The notes below the pieces were generated by a model. The model searched no databases. It had not been told where the DNA came from and saw only the letters and a list, made by a program, of their open reading frames with translations. Positions 37,146 to 45,452 of a stretch of DNA of 64,000 nucleotides are shown here, piece after piece. The translations under genes and the position numbers were made by a program. Source of the DNA: Anaerolineae bacterium (GTDB taxonomy: Bacteria; Chloroflexota; Anaerolineae; Caldilineales; Caldilineaceae); NCBI GenBank assembly GCA_030432295.1, contig JAUIHI010000021.1:57753-121752 (forward strand), written 5' to 3'. Each line of letters opens with the position of its first letter. Positions within the stretch are counted from its first letter, which is position 1.

Positions 37146-37892
37146 ATGCCAAAGACATTACCCGGCTTTATCGGCTTCCCAGAAAAACAGCGCGCCGTGG
37201 TTGTGCCGGACAGCTTCTTCACAGACCTTCTGCCCCAGATCGACGATCTGGCCGAGTTGAAGCTGACCGTCTACGCCTTCTGGCTGCTCAACGAGCAGAG
37301 CGGCGAACTGCGCTATCTGCGCGGTGACGATCTGCGGGCCGACGAGCGACTGCTGATCAGCCTGAATCTGGAGAGCGATCTGCGCACGCCCCTGGCTGCC
37401 TTAGAAGATGCGCTGCAACGGGCCGTGGCCCGCAACACTTTTCTGCAAATGGATGTGGAGACCGGCGACGAGGACGACCCGGACAGCGAGGACTGGTATT
37501 TTCTCAACACAGCCAAAGGGCGGCGGATGGTGGCGCTGATCCGCCAGGGCAAGCTGGGCGAGCTGCAAAAGGTACTCCCCGACCAGGCCCGGCTGCACGT
37601 GGAGCGGCCCAATGTTTTCGTCCTCTACGAGCAGAATATCGGCCTGATGACCGAACTGATCGCCGAACAGTTGCGGGATATGGAACGCACTTACCCCCCA
37701 GAATGGATTCAGGAAGCCTTTGAGATTGCGGTGATCGCCAACAAGCGGGCACTGCGCTACATTCAGGCTGTGCTGCGCCGCTGGGAGACCGAAGGGAAGA
37801 ACGAGACAAATGGAAGACCTGGGCGAGATTCTGCGCCGGAACAATCCAAAAACTATGCCCCGGACGAGTTCTCCGACCTCATCATCCGATAG
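37146..37892 (+). CDS. DnaD-domain-like primosome protein
   Basis: A 248-residue protein. The N-terminal half resembles a winged-helix region ([36 protein letters not shown]). The C-terminal part has the DnaD/DnaB2 signature: [19 protein letters not shown] then [20 protein letters not shown] and [14 protein letters not shown]. In Firmicutes DnaD helps load DnaB at oriC or at restart forks. Its location between dnaB and a DnaC-like loader supports that role. The gap after dnaB holds phrase-type repeats (GGCAAAGGGCAAAAGG). Its last 83 bases overlap the next gene in another frame. Confidence 0.82.
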   Translation: MPKTLPGFIGFPEKQRAVVVPDSFFTDLLPQIDDLAELKLTVYAFWLLNEQSGELRYLRGDDLRADERLLISLNLESDLRTPLAALEDALQRAVARNTFLQMDVETGDEDDPDSEDWYFLNTAKGRRMVALIRQGKLGELQKVLPDQARLHVERPNVFVLYEQNIGLMTELIAEQLRDMERTYPPEWIQEAFEIAVIANKRALRYIQAVLRRWETEGKNETNGRPGRDSAPEQSKNYAPDEFSDLIIR

Positions 37893-39288
37893 GGGAAGCG
37901 GAGACGAAGCACCCCAGCCCTTGCACCGGGAGCCGCCCCCCGCGCTGCCCAAGCGCGCCGAGCGGGGGGCAGGTGCGCTCTTTCAGCCTGCCTCGGCCAC
38001 CTGCCCCCGCTGTCAGGGCGTTGGCTTTGTCCTGGCCGATGTGCCTGTCGGCCACCCGGATTTTGGGAAAGCCCTGCCCTGCCACTGCAAGCAGGAGGAG
38101 CGGCTGTGGCGGCGGGTCCACGAATTCCAGGCCATGAGCAATCTGGCCTCCCTGGCCCGCTACACCTTCGCCGAATTTGACCCGGAGCCAGGATGGCTCT
38201 CCAAACCCAGCCAGACAACCCTGCGCCGGGCCTACGACGCGGCCGTTGCCTTTGCCCAGAACCCGGAAGGCTGGCTGATTCTGACCGGCAGCTACGGCTG
38301 TGGCAAGACTCACCTGGCCGCAGCCATTGCCAACGAGCGGCTGGACAGAAACCAGTCCGCGATTTTTGTGGTCGTGCCCGATCTGCTCGACCATCTGCGC
38401 GCCACCTTTGGCCCCAACAGCGAAGTCCAATACGACGAGACTTTCGAGCAGGTGCGCACCACCCGCCTGCTGATTCTGGACGATCTGGGCAGCCAGAGCG
38501 CGACCCCCTGGGCACAGGAGAAGCTCTTCCAACTGCTCAACTATCGCTACAACGCCCAGTTGCCGACAGTTGTCACCACCAATCAGCGGCTGGAAGATGT
38601 GGACCAGCGCCTGCGCAGCCGCCTCCTCGACATCAATCTGGTCCAGCGGCTGCATATCGTCGCGCCCGACTATCGCTCCGGGGCCAATGCGGTGCAGAGC
38701 GATCTCAGCACACTCTCTCTGCATATGGAGCAGCAGTTTCACACTTTTGAAGTGCAGCGGCGCAATCTGACACCGGAAGAACTTTCTAATTTGCGGGTGG
38801 TGCGTCAGGCTGTGCAGAACTTTGCCAACGAACCCAGCGGCTGGCTGGTGTTGATGGGTTCCCACGGCACAGGCAAGACCCATCTGGCCGCGGCCGTCGC
38901 CAACCACCAGCGGGAGCAGGGTCACACCGAAGCGATGTTTGTGGTTGTTCCTGACTTTCTTGACTTTTTGCGGGCGGCCTTCAATCCCCAATCGCCTGTC
39001 CCCTACGACAGGCGCTTCGACGAAATCCGCAAGACGCCGATGCTGATTTTTGACGATCTGGGAGTGGAGAGTGCGACGCCTTGGGCCAAGGAGAAGCTCT
39101 TTCAACTGCTCAACTATCGCTACAGCGCCAACCTGCCCACTGTGATTACGACCAGCGCTGACCCGAAAGGGATGGAGCCGTGGCTGCGCAGCCGCATCTT
39201 CGACGCTGACCGCTGCCAGGTCTGCATGCTGGATGTGCGCAGCTATCGGGGCGGCGCGGACCAGACGGGGCGGACGCGCAGAAAGTAA
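37810..39288 (+). CDS. Helicase loader with two tandem DnaC-like AAA+ domains
   Basis: 492 residues. [11 protein letters not shown] is the typical loader N-terminus, so I accept ATG 37810 despite the 83-base overlap. A zinc-binding segment (CPRCQGVGF and [10 protein letters not shown]) precedes the first ATPase. Module 1 has [13 protein letters not shown] (K166) and [20 protein letters not shown]. Module 2 has [13 protein letters not shown] (K356) and [20 protein letters not shown]. Both share FQLLNYRY and the LRSR sensor region, about 190 residues apart, so the ATPase domain was duplicated within the gene and both copies keep Walker A and B. Usual DnaC/DnaI loaders have one such domain. Confidence 0.88.
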   Translation: MEDLGEILRRNNPKTMPRTSSPTSSSDRGSGDEAPQPLHREPPPALPKRAERGAGALFQPASATCPRCQGVGFVLADVPVGHPDFGKALPCHCKQEERLWRRVHEFQAMSNLASLARYTFAEFDPEPGWLSKPSQTTLRRAYDAAVAFAQNPEGWLILTGSYGCGKTHLAAAIANERLDRNQSAIFVVVPDLLDHLRATFGPNSEVQYDETFEQVRTTRLLILDDLGSQSATPWAQEKLFQLLNYRYNAQLPTVVTTNQRLEDVDQRLRSRLLDINLVQRLHIVAPDYRSGANAVQSDLSTLSLHMEQQFHTFEVQRRNLTPEELSNLRVVRQAVQNFANEPSGWLVLMGSHGTGKTHLAAAVANHQREQGHTEAMFVVVPDFLDFLRAAFNPQSPVPYDRRFDEIRKTPMLIFDDLGVESATPWAKEKLFQLLNYRYSANLPTVITTSADPKGMEPWLRSRIFDADRCQVCMLDVRSYRGGADQTGRTRRK

Positions 39289-39298
39289 ACAGTCACCG

Positions 39299-39347
39299 GT
39301 GAACAGTTATCAGTGGTGCGCGACGAGACCAACTGATAACTGTTCAC
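39299..39347. repeat. Phrase-type inverted repeat (GTGAACAGTTATCAGT)
   Basis: GTGAACAGTTATCAGT and ACTGATAACTGTTCAC are perfect 16-base arms separated by 17 bases, just after the loader stop codon. There is no T-tract. The ACAGTTATCAG word recurs inside the GT39-like gene at 42090. Confidence 0.8.
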
Positions 39348-39442
39348 TGCCTTTTGGGAACACTCCCACTGCTTTGAGCGTTGCCTTTCAGTGTGCTATA
39401 CTCGGCCTATCGTTGCCTATTATTATGAAGGATTTTCACGCA

Positions 39443-40423
39443 ATGCGTATTCGCTTTTTTGTCATCGTTGTCGCCGCAGTTGTGCTGGCTGCCTGTAGTT
39501 TCGGCGCGACGCCGGAACCACCCCTGCCCACCAATACACCGGTCCCAACCTTCACGCCGACGGTAGAAGTGGTGATCGCTCCGGTCGATCCCGGCGCAGC
39601 GGCCACAGCCCGGGCTGCCGAAGATGCGGCCGCAGCCGCCACCCAGGCCGCGGCCAATCCCCAGGCCCCCGCACCCGACACCCCCGTCCCCGCTGAACCG
39701 ACCGCGACAGAAACACCCGCGCCGACCGAAGCAGCCGTCACTGTCAACTCGGCCATGAATATCCGGGGCGGGCCGGGCACAAACTACAACGTCATCGGTT
39801 CGGCCAATGCGGGCCAGCGTTTTCTGGTCACAGGCAAGAATCCCGCGGGCGACTGGTGGCAGATCAATTTCAACGGCCAGGCAGGCTGGGTCTTTGCCCA
39901 ACTGGTCACAGGTGAAAATACGGGGGGCGTGCAGGTAGCTGCCAATATTCCCGCCGCGCCGGTTGTGCCCCCCACAAGCACCCCTGTGCCAGTGCCCACC
40001 AGTCCACCGGCCCCGGCTCAACCCGCGGCCACAGCCGTGCCCAATTTCCCGTTCTTGTTGTTGGACACAGATCGGTGTGATCCCAACCCAGGCAGCACCT
40101 ATTTCAGCGGCTTCACCCGCCGCGCCGACAACTCGCTGGAAAACGGCGTCTGCGTTCACGTCGCCTACTATGGCCCGCGCAACACCAAATGCTCCGGCTG
40201 TGACGGTGTGGGCGATGGCAACTGGGGTTTTTCTCCCTTTGGCGGACCAGCGCCAGCAGGCACGACAGTGGAAATTTTTGTCGTGCAATGCCCCGGTCCC
40301 ATGCCTTTGGGCGGCCAGACCGAGTCCAGCGGATTCGGCGATCTGACGCCCCAGTCGCCCAAATGGGTCAAGACTATAAACGAGAGTGTCCAGTGTACGG
40401 GGATTACTTTTGTGCGGAGATAG
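39443..40423 (+). CDS. SH3b-domain lipoprotein
   Basis: A 326-residue exported protein; ATG 39443 sits behind GAAGGA. The lipobox VVLAACSFG marks an acylated Cys at about residue 17. A long Pro/Thr/Ala stalk follows (TNTPVPTFTPTVEVV, PAPDTPVPAEPTATETPAP). Next is a bacterial SH3 domain (MNIRGGPGTNYNVIGSANAG, WWQINFNGQAGWVFAQLV, about 98-160), a second Pro/Thr linker and a C-terminal Cys-containing domain of about 110 residues (DTDRCDPNPGSTYFSGF, CSGCDGVGDGNWGF). SH3b domains usually bind cell-wall peptides. The C-terminal domain is not one I recognise. The glycoside hydrolase gene starts 3 bases downstream. Confidence 0.85.
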   Translation: MRIRFFVIVVAAVVLAACSFGATPEPPLPTNTPVPTFTPTVEVVIAPVDPGAAATARAAEDAAAAATQAAANPQAPAPDTPVPAEPTATETPAPTEAAVTVNSAMNIRGGPGTNYNVIGSANAGQRFLVTGKNPAGDWWQINFNGQAGWVFAQLVTGENTGGVQVAANIPAAPVVPPTSTPVPVPTSPPAPAQPAATAVPNFPFLLLDTDRCDPNPGSTYFSGFTRRADNSLENGVCVHVAYYGPRNTKCSGCDGVGDGNWGFSPFGGPAPAGTTVEIFVVQCPGPMPLGGQTESSGFGDLTPQSPKWVKTINESVQCTGITFVRR

Positions 40424-40426
40424 TCC

Positions 40427-41707
40427 TTGAAAATCGCAGTTAGACAAACCCTCACCCTTTGGGCTGGCCTGCTCGTTTGCGGCGGGCTGGCCCTTTTGTT
40501 GTTGACCACTCCCCCCGCCCGGCGTTGGATGGCACAAGAGACCGGCGAGGAAGCCTTTGCCGCCCAGGTGAAGGGAATGAGCGATCTGGCCGCGGGGATG
40601 CTGCGTCCCCAGGTGAAGTTGGCCCCAACGTCCGTGACCGCCCACGCCGACGTGAATCCTTTCGGTGTCAATGTCTTTCTGGAGCAGGAAGCCGAGCCAG
40701 CCAAACGCGCCCTGGCTGTGCAAATGGCGGCAGACGCGGGCTTTCACTGGTTGCGGCAGGAATTCCCCTGGGAGGACATCGAAATCCACGGCAAAGGCGA
40801 CTTCGAAGATCGCCGCCACGAACCCTACCGTTCCGCCTGGGAGAAGTACGATCAGATTGTCGATCTGGCCGAGCAGAACGGGATGGAACTGATTGTGCGC
40901 ATCAGCAATCCCCCTGCCTGGAGCCGGGCCGGGGGCGATGAGGTCGGCTCGTATGCGCCCCCCGACGACTATCAGGACTACGCCGATTTTGTGGCCGCTA
41001 TCGTCAGCCGCTATCGGGGCCGGGTGCAGTACGTCCAACTTTGGAACGAACCGAACATCAACCCGGAATGGGGCGTCTACCCCGTCAGCCCGGAAGAGTA
41101 CACCGAACTGCTGAAAGCCGGTGCCACCGCGGCCCGGGCCGCCAACCCGGAAATTGTCGTCATCGCCGGCGCGCTGGCCGCCACAATCGATCTGGACGGC
41201 ACAACGCTGCCAGGGCGCAATTTCAGCGATCTGCTCTTCCTCCAGCGGATGTACGACGCGGGCGCGGCCCCCTGGTTCGATGTGATGGCAGCCCAGGGCT
41301 ACGGTCTCTGGTCCGGGCCAACGGATCAGCGGATGCAGCCGCGGGTGATGAACTTTGGCCGTCCCCAATACGTGCGGGATGTGATGGTTGCCAACGGCGA
41401 CGCATCCAAATCCCTGTTGATCAGCGAGATGAACTGGAACGCCGCGCCGGAGGATGTGGAGGCCCGCTATGGCCGGGTCACACTGGAACAGCAGGCGGCC
41501 TATCTGCCCCTGGCCTACCAGCGCATCCAGGACGAGTGGCCCTGGCTGGGCGTGGCAAACGTCTGGTATCTCAAACGGGCCACAGATCTTTGGGAGCAGA
41601 ACCGCCAGCCCGAAGCCTACTTTAGACTGCTGGCCCCAGATTTTACGCCGATGCCGGTCTATGAGAGTATGCGGGAATACACGGGTGGGAAAGAGATTGG
41701 AGATTAA
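40427..41707 (+). CDS. Glycoside hydrolase, clan GH-A type (GH39/GH5-like)
   Basis: 426 residues, TTG start at 40427 behind GGAGATAG. A single N-terminal hydrophobic segment (TLWAGLLVCGGLALLLLTT) should export or anchor it. The barrel has the acid/base Glu in VQLWNEPNINPEW (E208) and the nucleophile in LLISEMNWN (E334), the clan GH-A pair. GFHWLRQEFPWEDIE recalls GH39-like proteins that often accompany cell-surface glycosyltransferases. The substrate is unknown. The gene ends inside a phrase-repeat block and runs into the membrane glycosyltransferase gene. Confidence 0.85.
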   Translation: MKIAVRQTLTLWAGLLVCGGLALLLLTTPPARRWMAQETGEEAFAAQVKGMSDLAAGMLRPQVKLAPTSVTAHADVNPFGVNVFLEQEAEPAKRALAVQMAADAGFHWLRQEFPWEDIEIHGKGDFEDRRHEPYRSAWEKYDQIVDLAEQNGMELIVRISNPPAWSRAGGDEVGSYAPPDDYQDYADFVAAIVSRYRGRVQYVQLWNEPNINPEWGVYPVSPEEYTELLKAGATAARAANPEIVVIAGALAATIDLDGTTLPGRNFSDLLFLQRMYDAGAAPWFDVMAAQGYGLWSGPTDQRMQPRVMNFGRPQYVRDVMVANGDASKSLLISEMNWNAAPEDVEARYGRVTLEQQAAYLPLAYQRIQDEWPWLGVANVWYLKRATDLWEQNRQPEAYFRLLAPDFTPMPVYESMREYTGGKEIGD

Positions 41708-41796
41708 GAGATTGGAGATTTTGTCTTCTCGTCGTCCATCTAAACCCGACGAATCACACCCTACCCAATCTCCAATCCCTAATCTCCAATCCCTTT
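41692..41796. repeat. Phrase-repeat palindrome bridging two genes (GAGATTGGAGATT)
   Basis: AGAGATTGGAGATTAAGAGA faces AATCTCCAATCCCTAATCTC across about 45 bases. It contains the hydrolase stop codon and the start region of the next gene, and its right arm is translated as SPIPNLQSL. Confidence 0.85.
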
Positions 41797-44168
41797 TTTC
41801 ACCCCGCGCGGAAAAATTTGCCCTACTTTTTATCCTCTCCGTCGCTCTCTTTCTCCGCCTACACTGCCTCACCTGCTCGTCCTATTGGCACGACGAGGGC
41901 AACACCTGGGCGCTGGTCCAGCGCAGTTTCGCCCAGATTGCAGCGGGCGCGGCAGCGGACATCCATCCACCGAGCTACTACTGGCTGCTGAAGCTGTGGA
42001 GCATCCCTTTCGGCTACAGCCCCTGGGCACTGCGCGCCTTCTCTGCGCTCACCGGCACGCTGACCGTCGCAGTCGTCTACGCGATCGGACGGACAGTTAT
42101 CAGCGACCAGTTATCAGTGACCAGTGAGCGGTCGTCGGATCAGTCGCCAACACCCAATACCCAATATCCAATATCTTTCCTCCCCCTCCTTGCCGCGCTC
42201 CTCGCCGCGCTGAACCCCTTCCAAATTTTCTACAGCCAGGAAGCGCGCATGTACAGCCTGCTGATGCTGGAAAGTGCGGCGCTGGTGTGGGTGGCGATAG
42301 GGCAAGGCAAAAGGCAAAAGGGGAAGGCAAAAGTGGGGTACGTCATCCCTTCACAATTCGTAATTTCCTTTGCGCTGATTGCGGCCGCGGGATTGTGGAC
42401 CCACTATATCTTTCCCGTTGTTCTCGCTTCTGTTGGCGTTGCCTTCCTCTGGACCCATCGCCGGGATTTCTATCCAATCTCCCATCTCCAATCGCTATTC
42501 CCATTTCTCTTCGCCAATCTCCTCGCCCTTCTCCTTTTCCTGCCCTGGCTGCCCACCGCCATCGACCGGATTCTTTCCTGGCCCGCGGGGGGCGCGGACA
42601 TATCCGCGCTGGACGGTCTGCGCCTGACCCTACAAACCCTTGCCGTCGGACCCATCCGCAGTGGCCCCGAACTGGCCTGGCCCTGGCTGCTCCTCGTCGG
42701 GCTGCTGCCGCTCATCGGTCTATGGCGGATGCGCGGCAACCGGGCCGCGGCGTTTCTGGCCCTCTGGCTGCTGGCCCCCATTGGATTGATGTTCGGCCTG
42801 GGACTTTTCAGCGATTCATTTTTGAAGTTTTTGTTGGTGGCGTCACCGGTTTGGTGTGTGCTGACTGCGTGCTGCGCGCTGCGTATTCCGTATTCTATTA
42901 GGCGCGTCACTACCTACGCAGTACGTAGCACGCAGTACGCATTGCCAATGGCTGCCGTCCTGCTCGCCTACACCACACTCCCCGCCTACTACGCGAACCC
43001 CGCGGCCAGGGACAACTACGCGGGGATGGCAGCGACCGTCGCGGCATTGGGTGATCCGGCCACGGATGCGGTGATTCTCAACGCGCCGGGCCAGACGGAT
43101 GTCTGGGCCATCTACGATCCGGGCCTGCGTGTGCTGGCCCTGCCTGCCCAACGCCCACCGGATCGGGTCGAAACCGAAGCGCAACTGGCCACTGCTCTGG
43201 CGGATCGCCGCCAATTGTTCGCCCTTTTCTGGGCCACGGAACAATCCGACCCGCAGGGGATTGTGGAGGGCTGGCTCAACCGCCACGCCTTCAAAGGGCT
43301 GGAAAGCTGGCAGGGCAATGTCCGTTTTGTCCAGTACAGCCTGCCCAATCAACTGGCCTGCGAAGACTTCACTCCGCCTGTCCGCTTTGGCGAGACGATT
43401 CAATTGAGACGCATCTGCTTGCCCGCCGCGCGCGCCGTCGTAGCCGGGACCAGCCTGCCCATCGCTCTCCACTGGCAGACAGACACATCCGTCGGCCAAC
43501 GCTACAAAGCAACCCTGCAACTGCTCAATTCCGAAAATCAGGTGGTGGGCCAACAGGACGGCGAACCCGGCGGCGGTGGGTTGCCCACAACCGGCTGGCA
43601 GCCCGGCACAGAAATTGTGGACAACCGGGGGGTCTATGCGCCCATCGGTGCGCCGCCGGTGGAATATCGGCTGATCCTCGCGCTCTACGATGCCGAGACG
43701 GGCCAGCGCCTGCCGGTGACGGGCGGCGATGCGCTGGCATTGGGCACAGTGACCGTTGCCCGCCCGACACACCCATTGCCGGTAGAGATTGTAGAAATGC
43801 GCGCCCGCCTGAATCGATCCGTCGGTCCGCTGGTGCTGGCCGGTTTCAACGCCTATGCGAAGGGATTTGCCCACGAACCCGAACGCCCCCTTCTCCCCGG
43901 CGAACTGCTCCACGTCACCCTCTATTGGCAGGCCCCGTCGCCCCTGCCCGCAGAATGGCCCGCTGACTTGCCGTTCACCCTTGCGCTAGACGGGGAGCAG
44001 ATCAGCTCGTCTCTGGCTGGTCCGGCGTTTCCCACCGGCGCGTGGCAGGCGGGCGATCTTGTGCGGGGCGATGTGGATATTCTCTATTCGGGCGATGGCG
44101 CGCTTGTGCTGTCGGTCGATGGCGCTGAAATCCAACTGGGCCGCATTGTGGATGGCCGATTGCGCTAA
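41721..44168 (+). CDS. GT39/ArnT-like membrane glycosyltransferase with in-frame repeat inserts
   Basis: About 815 residues. The start is unclear because a repeat covers it; TTG 41721 or 41712 are the candidates after the hydrolase stop. Family marks are SSYWHDEGNTWALVQRSF and AADIHPPSYYWLLKLWS in the first loop, where GT39/PMT enzymes keep acidic catalytic residues. About 10-12 hydrophobic segments follow, then a large C-terminal beta-rich extracytoplasmic part (about 500-815). In-frame inserts of phrase repeats lie near residues 123-152, 193-217 and 379-409, with a degenerate one around 247-273. They probably fall in loops. It likely transfers a lipid-linked sugar to a surface polymer. Confidence 0.8.
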   Translation: MSSRRPSKPDESHPTQSPIPNLQSLFSPRAEKFALLFILSVALFLRLHCLTCSSYWHDEGNTWALVQRSFAQIAAGAAADIHPPSYYWLLKLWSIPFGYSPWALRAFSALTGTLTVAVVYAIGRTVISDQLSVTSERSSDQSPTPNTQYPISFLPLLAALLAALNPFQIFYSQEARMYSLLMLESAALVWVAIGQGKRQKGKAKVGYVIPSQFVISFALIAAAGLWTHYIFPVVLASVGVAFLWTHRRDFYPISHLQSLFPFLFANLLALLLFLPWLPTAIDRILSWPAGGADISALDGLRLTLQTLAVGPIRSGPELAWPWLLLVGLLPLIGLWRMRGNRAAAFLALWLLAPIGLMFGLGLFSDSFLKFLLVASPVWCVLTACCALRIPYSIRRVTTYAVRSTQYALPMAAVLLAYTTLPAYYANPAARDNYAGMAATVAALGDPATDAVILNAPGQTDVWAIYDPGLRVLALPAQRPPDRVETEAQLATALADRRQLFALFWATEQSDPQGIVEGWLNRHAFKGLESWQGNVRFVQYSLPNQLACEDFTPPVRFGETIQLRRICLPAARAVVAGTSLPIALHWQTDTSVGQRYKATLQLLNSENQVVGQQDGEPGGGGLPTTGWQPGTEIVDNRGVYAPIGAPPVEYRLILALYDAETGQRLPVTGGDALALGTVTVARPTHPLPVEIVEMRARLNRSVGPLVLAGFNAYAKGFAHEPERPLLPGELLHVTLYWQAPSPLPAEWPADLPFTLALDGEQISSSLAGPAFPTGAWQAGDLVRGDVDILYSGDGALVLSVDGAEIQLGRIVDGRLR
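42087..42176. repeat. Phrase repeats inside the GT39-like gene, block 1
   Basis: ACAGTTATCAGCGACCAGTT and CAATACCCAATATCCAATAT occur back to back within the reading frame, translated as TVISDQLSVTSERSSDQS and PNTQYPISF. The same words are non-coding at 39299 and 14933. Confidence 0.85.
42298..42372. repeat. Phrase repeats inside the GT39-like gene, block 2
   Basis: GGCAAGGCAAAAGGCAAAAG then TCACAATTCGTAATTTCC, translated as GQGKRQKGKAKV and SQFVISF. The GGCAAAAGG word also occurs in the dnaB-dnaD gap at 37070. Confidence 0.8.
42855..42948. repeat. Phrase repeats inside the GT39-like gene, block 3
   Basis: GACTGCGTGCTGCGCGCTGC then TACGCAGTACGTAGCACGCA, an imperfect palindrome of TGCGTACTGCGT words. 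It is translated as RIPYSIRRVTTYAVRSTQYA between two hydrophobic segments. Confidence 0.8.
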
Positions 44169-44173
44169 GGAAT

Positions 44174-44286
44174 GGCGATCCAATAGATCGTCGATTTCGA
44201 CCTTCCGGGAAGCGACCAAACCTGCTTGTGTGCTCCCTGATTTTGTGGTCGCTTCCCGGAAGGCTGTCACGCGTTATTGAATCGCC
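44174..44286. repeat. Nested palindrome after the GT39-like gene
   Basis: Outer arms GGCGATCCAATA (44174-44185) and TATTGAATCGCC (44275-44286) enclose a perfect 18-bp inner palindrome, CCTTCCGGGAAGCGACCA (44201-44218) with 44246-44263. No T-tract follows. Two other nested palindromes occur at 56798 and 59146. Confidence 0.8.
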
Positions 44287-44430
44287 AATCCTCAACAACC
44301 TTGCGCGACCCGCTCGTAAGCGCTATACTTCCTCCATCGCAAATCACATCTTCCCCTTTTGCGTCGCTCTACCCTTAACCATCCGCCCAATCCGCGCCCT
44401 CCGCGTTTCATTCTTCTTCGAGGAGTTTCG

Positions 44431-44580
44431 ATGGCAAAACCGATTCTGTTGACTGTGGACGACGAACCCCAGGTTCTCAATGCCGTCGCACGGGACCTGC
44501 ACCGCCATTTCCGGGGCGGCTACCGCATCGTCAAGGCCGGTTTCGGGCGGGAAGCGCTGCATCCGCTTCTCTGCCCATAA
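44431..44580 (+). pseudogene. Truncated response-regulator receiver domain
   Basis: ATG 44431 follows AGGAG and encodes ILLTVDDEPQVLNAVARDL, the opening of a CheY-like receiver with its acidic pair DD. RYRIVKAGFGREAL-type sequence follows, then HPLLCP and a stop after 49 residues. The phospho-acceptor Asp, Thr/Ser and Lys are all missing, so it cannot act as a response regulator. It looks like the 5' remnant of a deleted gene, and the DUF3307 gene begins 31 bases later. Real expression from the good ribosome site is possible. Confidence 0.75.
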
Positions 44581-44611
44581 TTTTTCACCTTCACTCCATT
44601 TCCCGACTCGT

Positions 44612-45283
44612 ATGCCTTCCATTTTCTGGATGTTCGTGCTTGCCCACCTGATTGGGGACTATCCGTTACAGACCGACTGGCTGGTGCGCGTCAAGCGTAG
44701 CTGGTGGGGGCTGCTGCTGCATGTGAGTATTCATCTGCTGGTACTGCTGCTCCTGGCCGGGTCAGCTTTGTCCGCTCTCTGGCCCTATCTGGTCACGCTG
44801 GCCGCCATCCACTTTTGTATCGACGCTTTCAAGAATTGGTTGGGCCGCGTGCGCCCCCGTTGGATCAACGGCCCGTATATCCTCGACCAGCTCATCCATC
44901 TCCTCTCCCTCATCGCCGTGACCCTCTGGATTGGTGAAACCCTTTCGCCCACAGCATTGGGGCAGCCCCTTTTGCTTGCACCCGACTGGACAGTTCTGCT
45001 CATCGGCCTGACCTTCTGCACGGCGGTCTGGTACATCTCCGAGCGGGTACTGAGCCACGCCACACCGGTCTATCAGCGCGAAGTGGTGGTCCGGCATTGG
45101 CCGCGTGCTTTCGTGCGGGCTGCGCTATTTTTCCTCTTCCTTTGGATGGGCGAGCAGACCGGTCTGGTCGTGCTCCCCCTCTTCCTCTTCCCCTATCCAT
45201 CCCCCACCTATCGCGGCCGGGCCATTGTGACAGACGTGGCCGTGGCGCTGGTCTCCGCGCTGCTGGTGATGGCCGCGGGGTGA
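44612..45283 (+). CDS. DUF3307 membrane protein
   Basis: A 223-residue protein with about six hydrophobic segments. The N-terminus IFWMFVLAHLIGDYPLQTDW is the DUF3307 signature, and LVTLAAIHFCIDAFKNW and LDQLIHLLSLIAVTLW are its further conserved helices with His/Asp. Start at ATG 44612; the ribosome site is weak. Function unknown. Relatives are sometimes near regulatory genes. A strong terminator ends the unit. Confidence 0.85.
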   Translation: MPSIFWMFVLAHLIGDYPLQTDWLVRVKRSWWGLLLHVSIHLLVLLLLAGSALSALWPYLVTLAAIHFCIDAFKNWLGRVRPRWINGPYILDQLIHLLSLIAVTLWIGETLSPTALGQPLLLAPDWTVLLIGLTFCTAVWYISERVLSHATPVYQREVVVRHWPRAFVRAALFFLFLWMGEQTGLVVLPLFLFPYPSPTYRGRAIVTDVAVALVSALLVMAAG

Positions 45284-45323
45284 TGTGCTGGTCCCCTGGC
45301 ATCCCCTTTGACAGTCACCCCGC

Positions 45324-45360
45324 CCTGTGATAGCGTACAGCTATCACAGGACGTTTTTTT
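45324..45360 (+). terminator. Intrinsic terminator after DUF3307 gene
   Basis: CCTGTGATAGC and GCTATCACAGG form a perfect 11-bp stem with a 5-base loop, followed by ACGTTTTTTT. Plus orientation. Confidence 0.92.
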
Positions 45361-45452
45361 CGTTTGCCATCCACCCCAACCCGCTGGCAACCCGTTCACC
45401 CAGCCAACCCATCAACTGTTCACCCAATTTCCCTCTCCAAAGGAATCTATCT

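Noticed and set aside
41454..41720. Longer start for the GT39-like gene inside the hydrolase gene
   Set aside because: The upstream frame translates hydrolase codons out of frame and the repeat block; no ribosome site fits.
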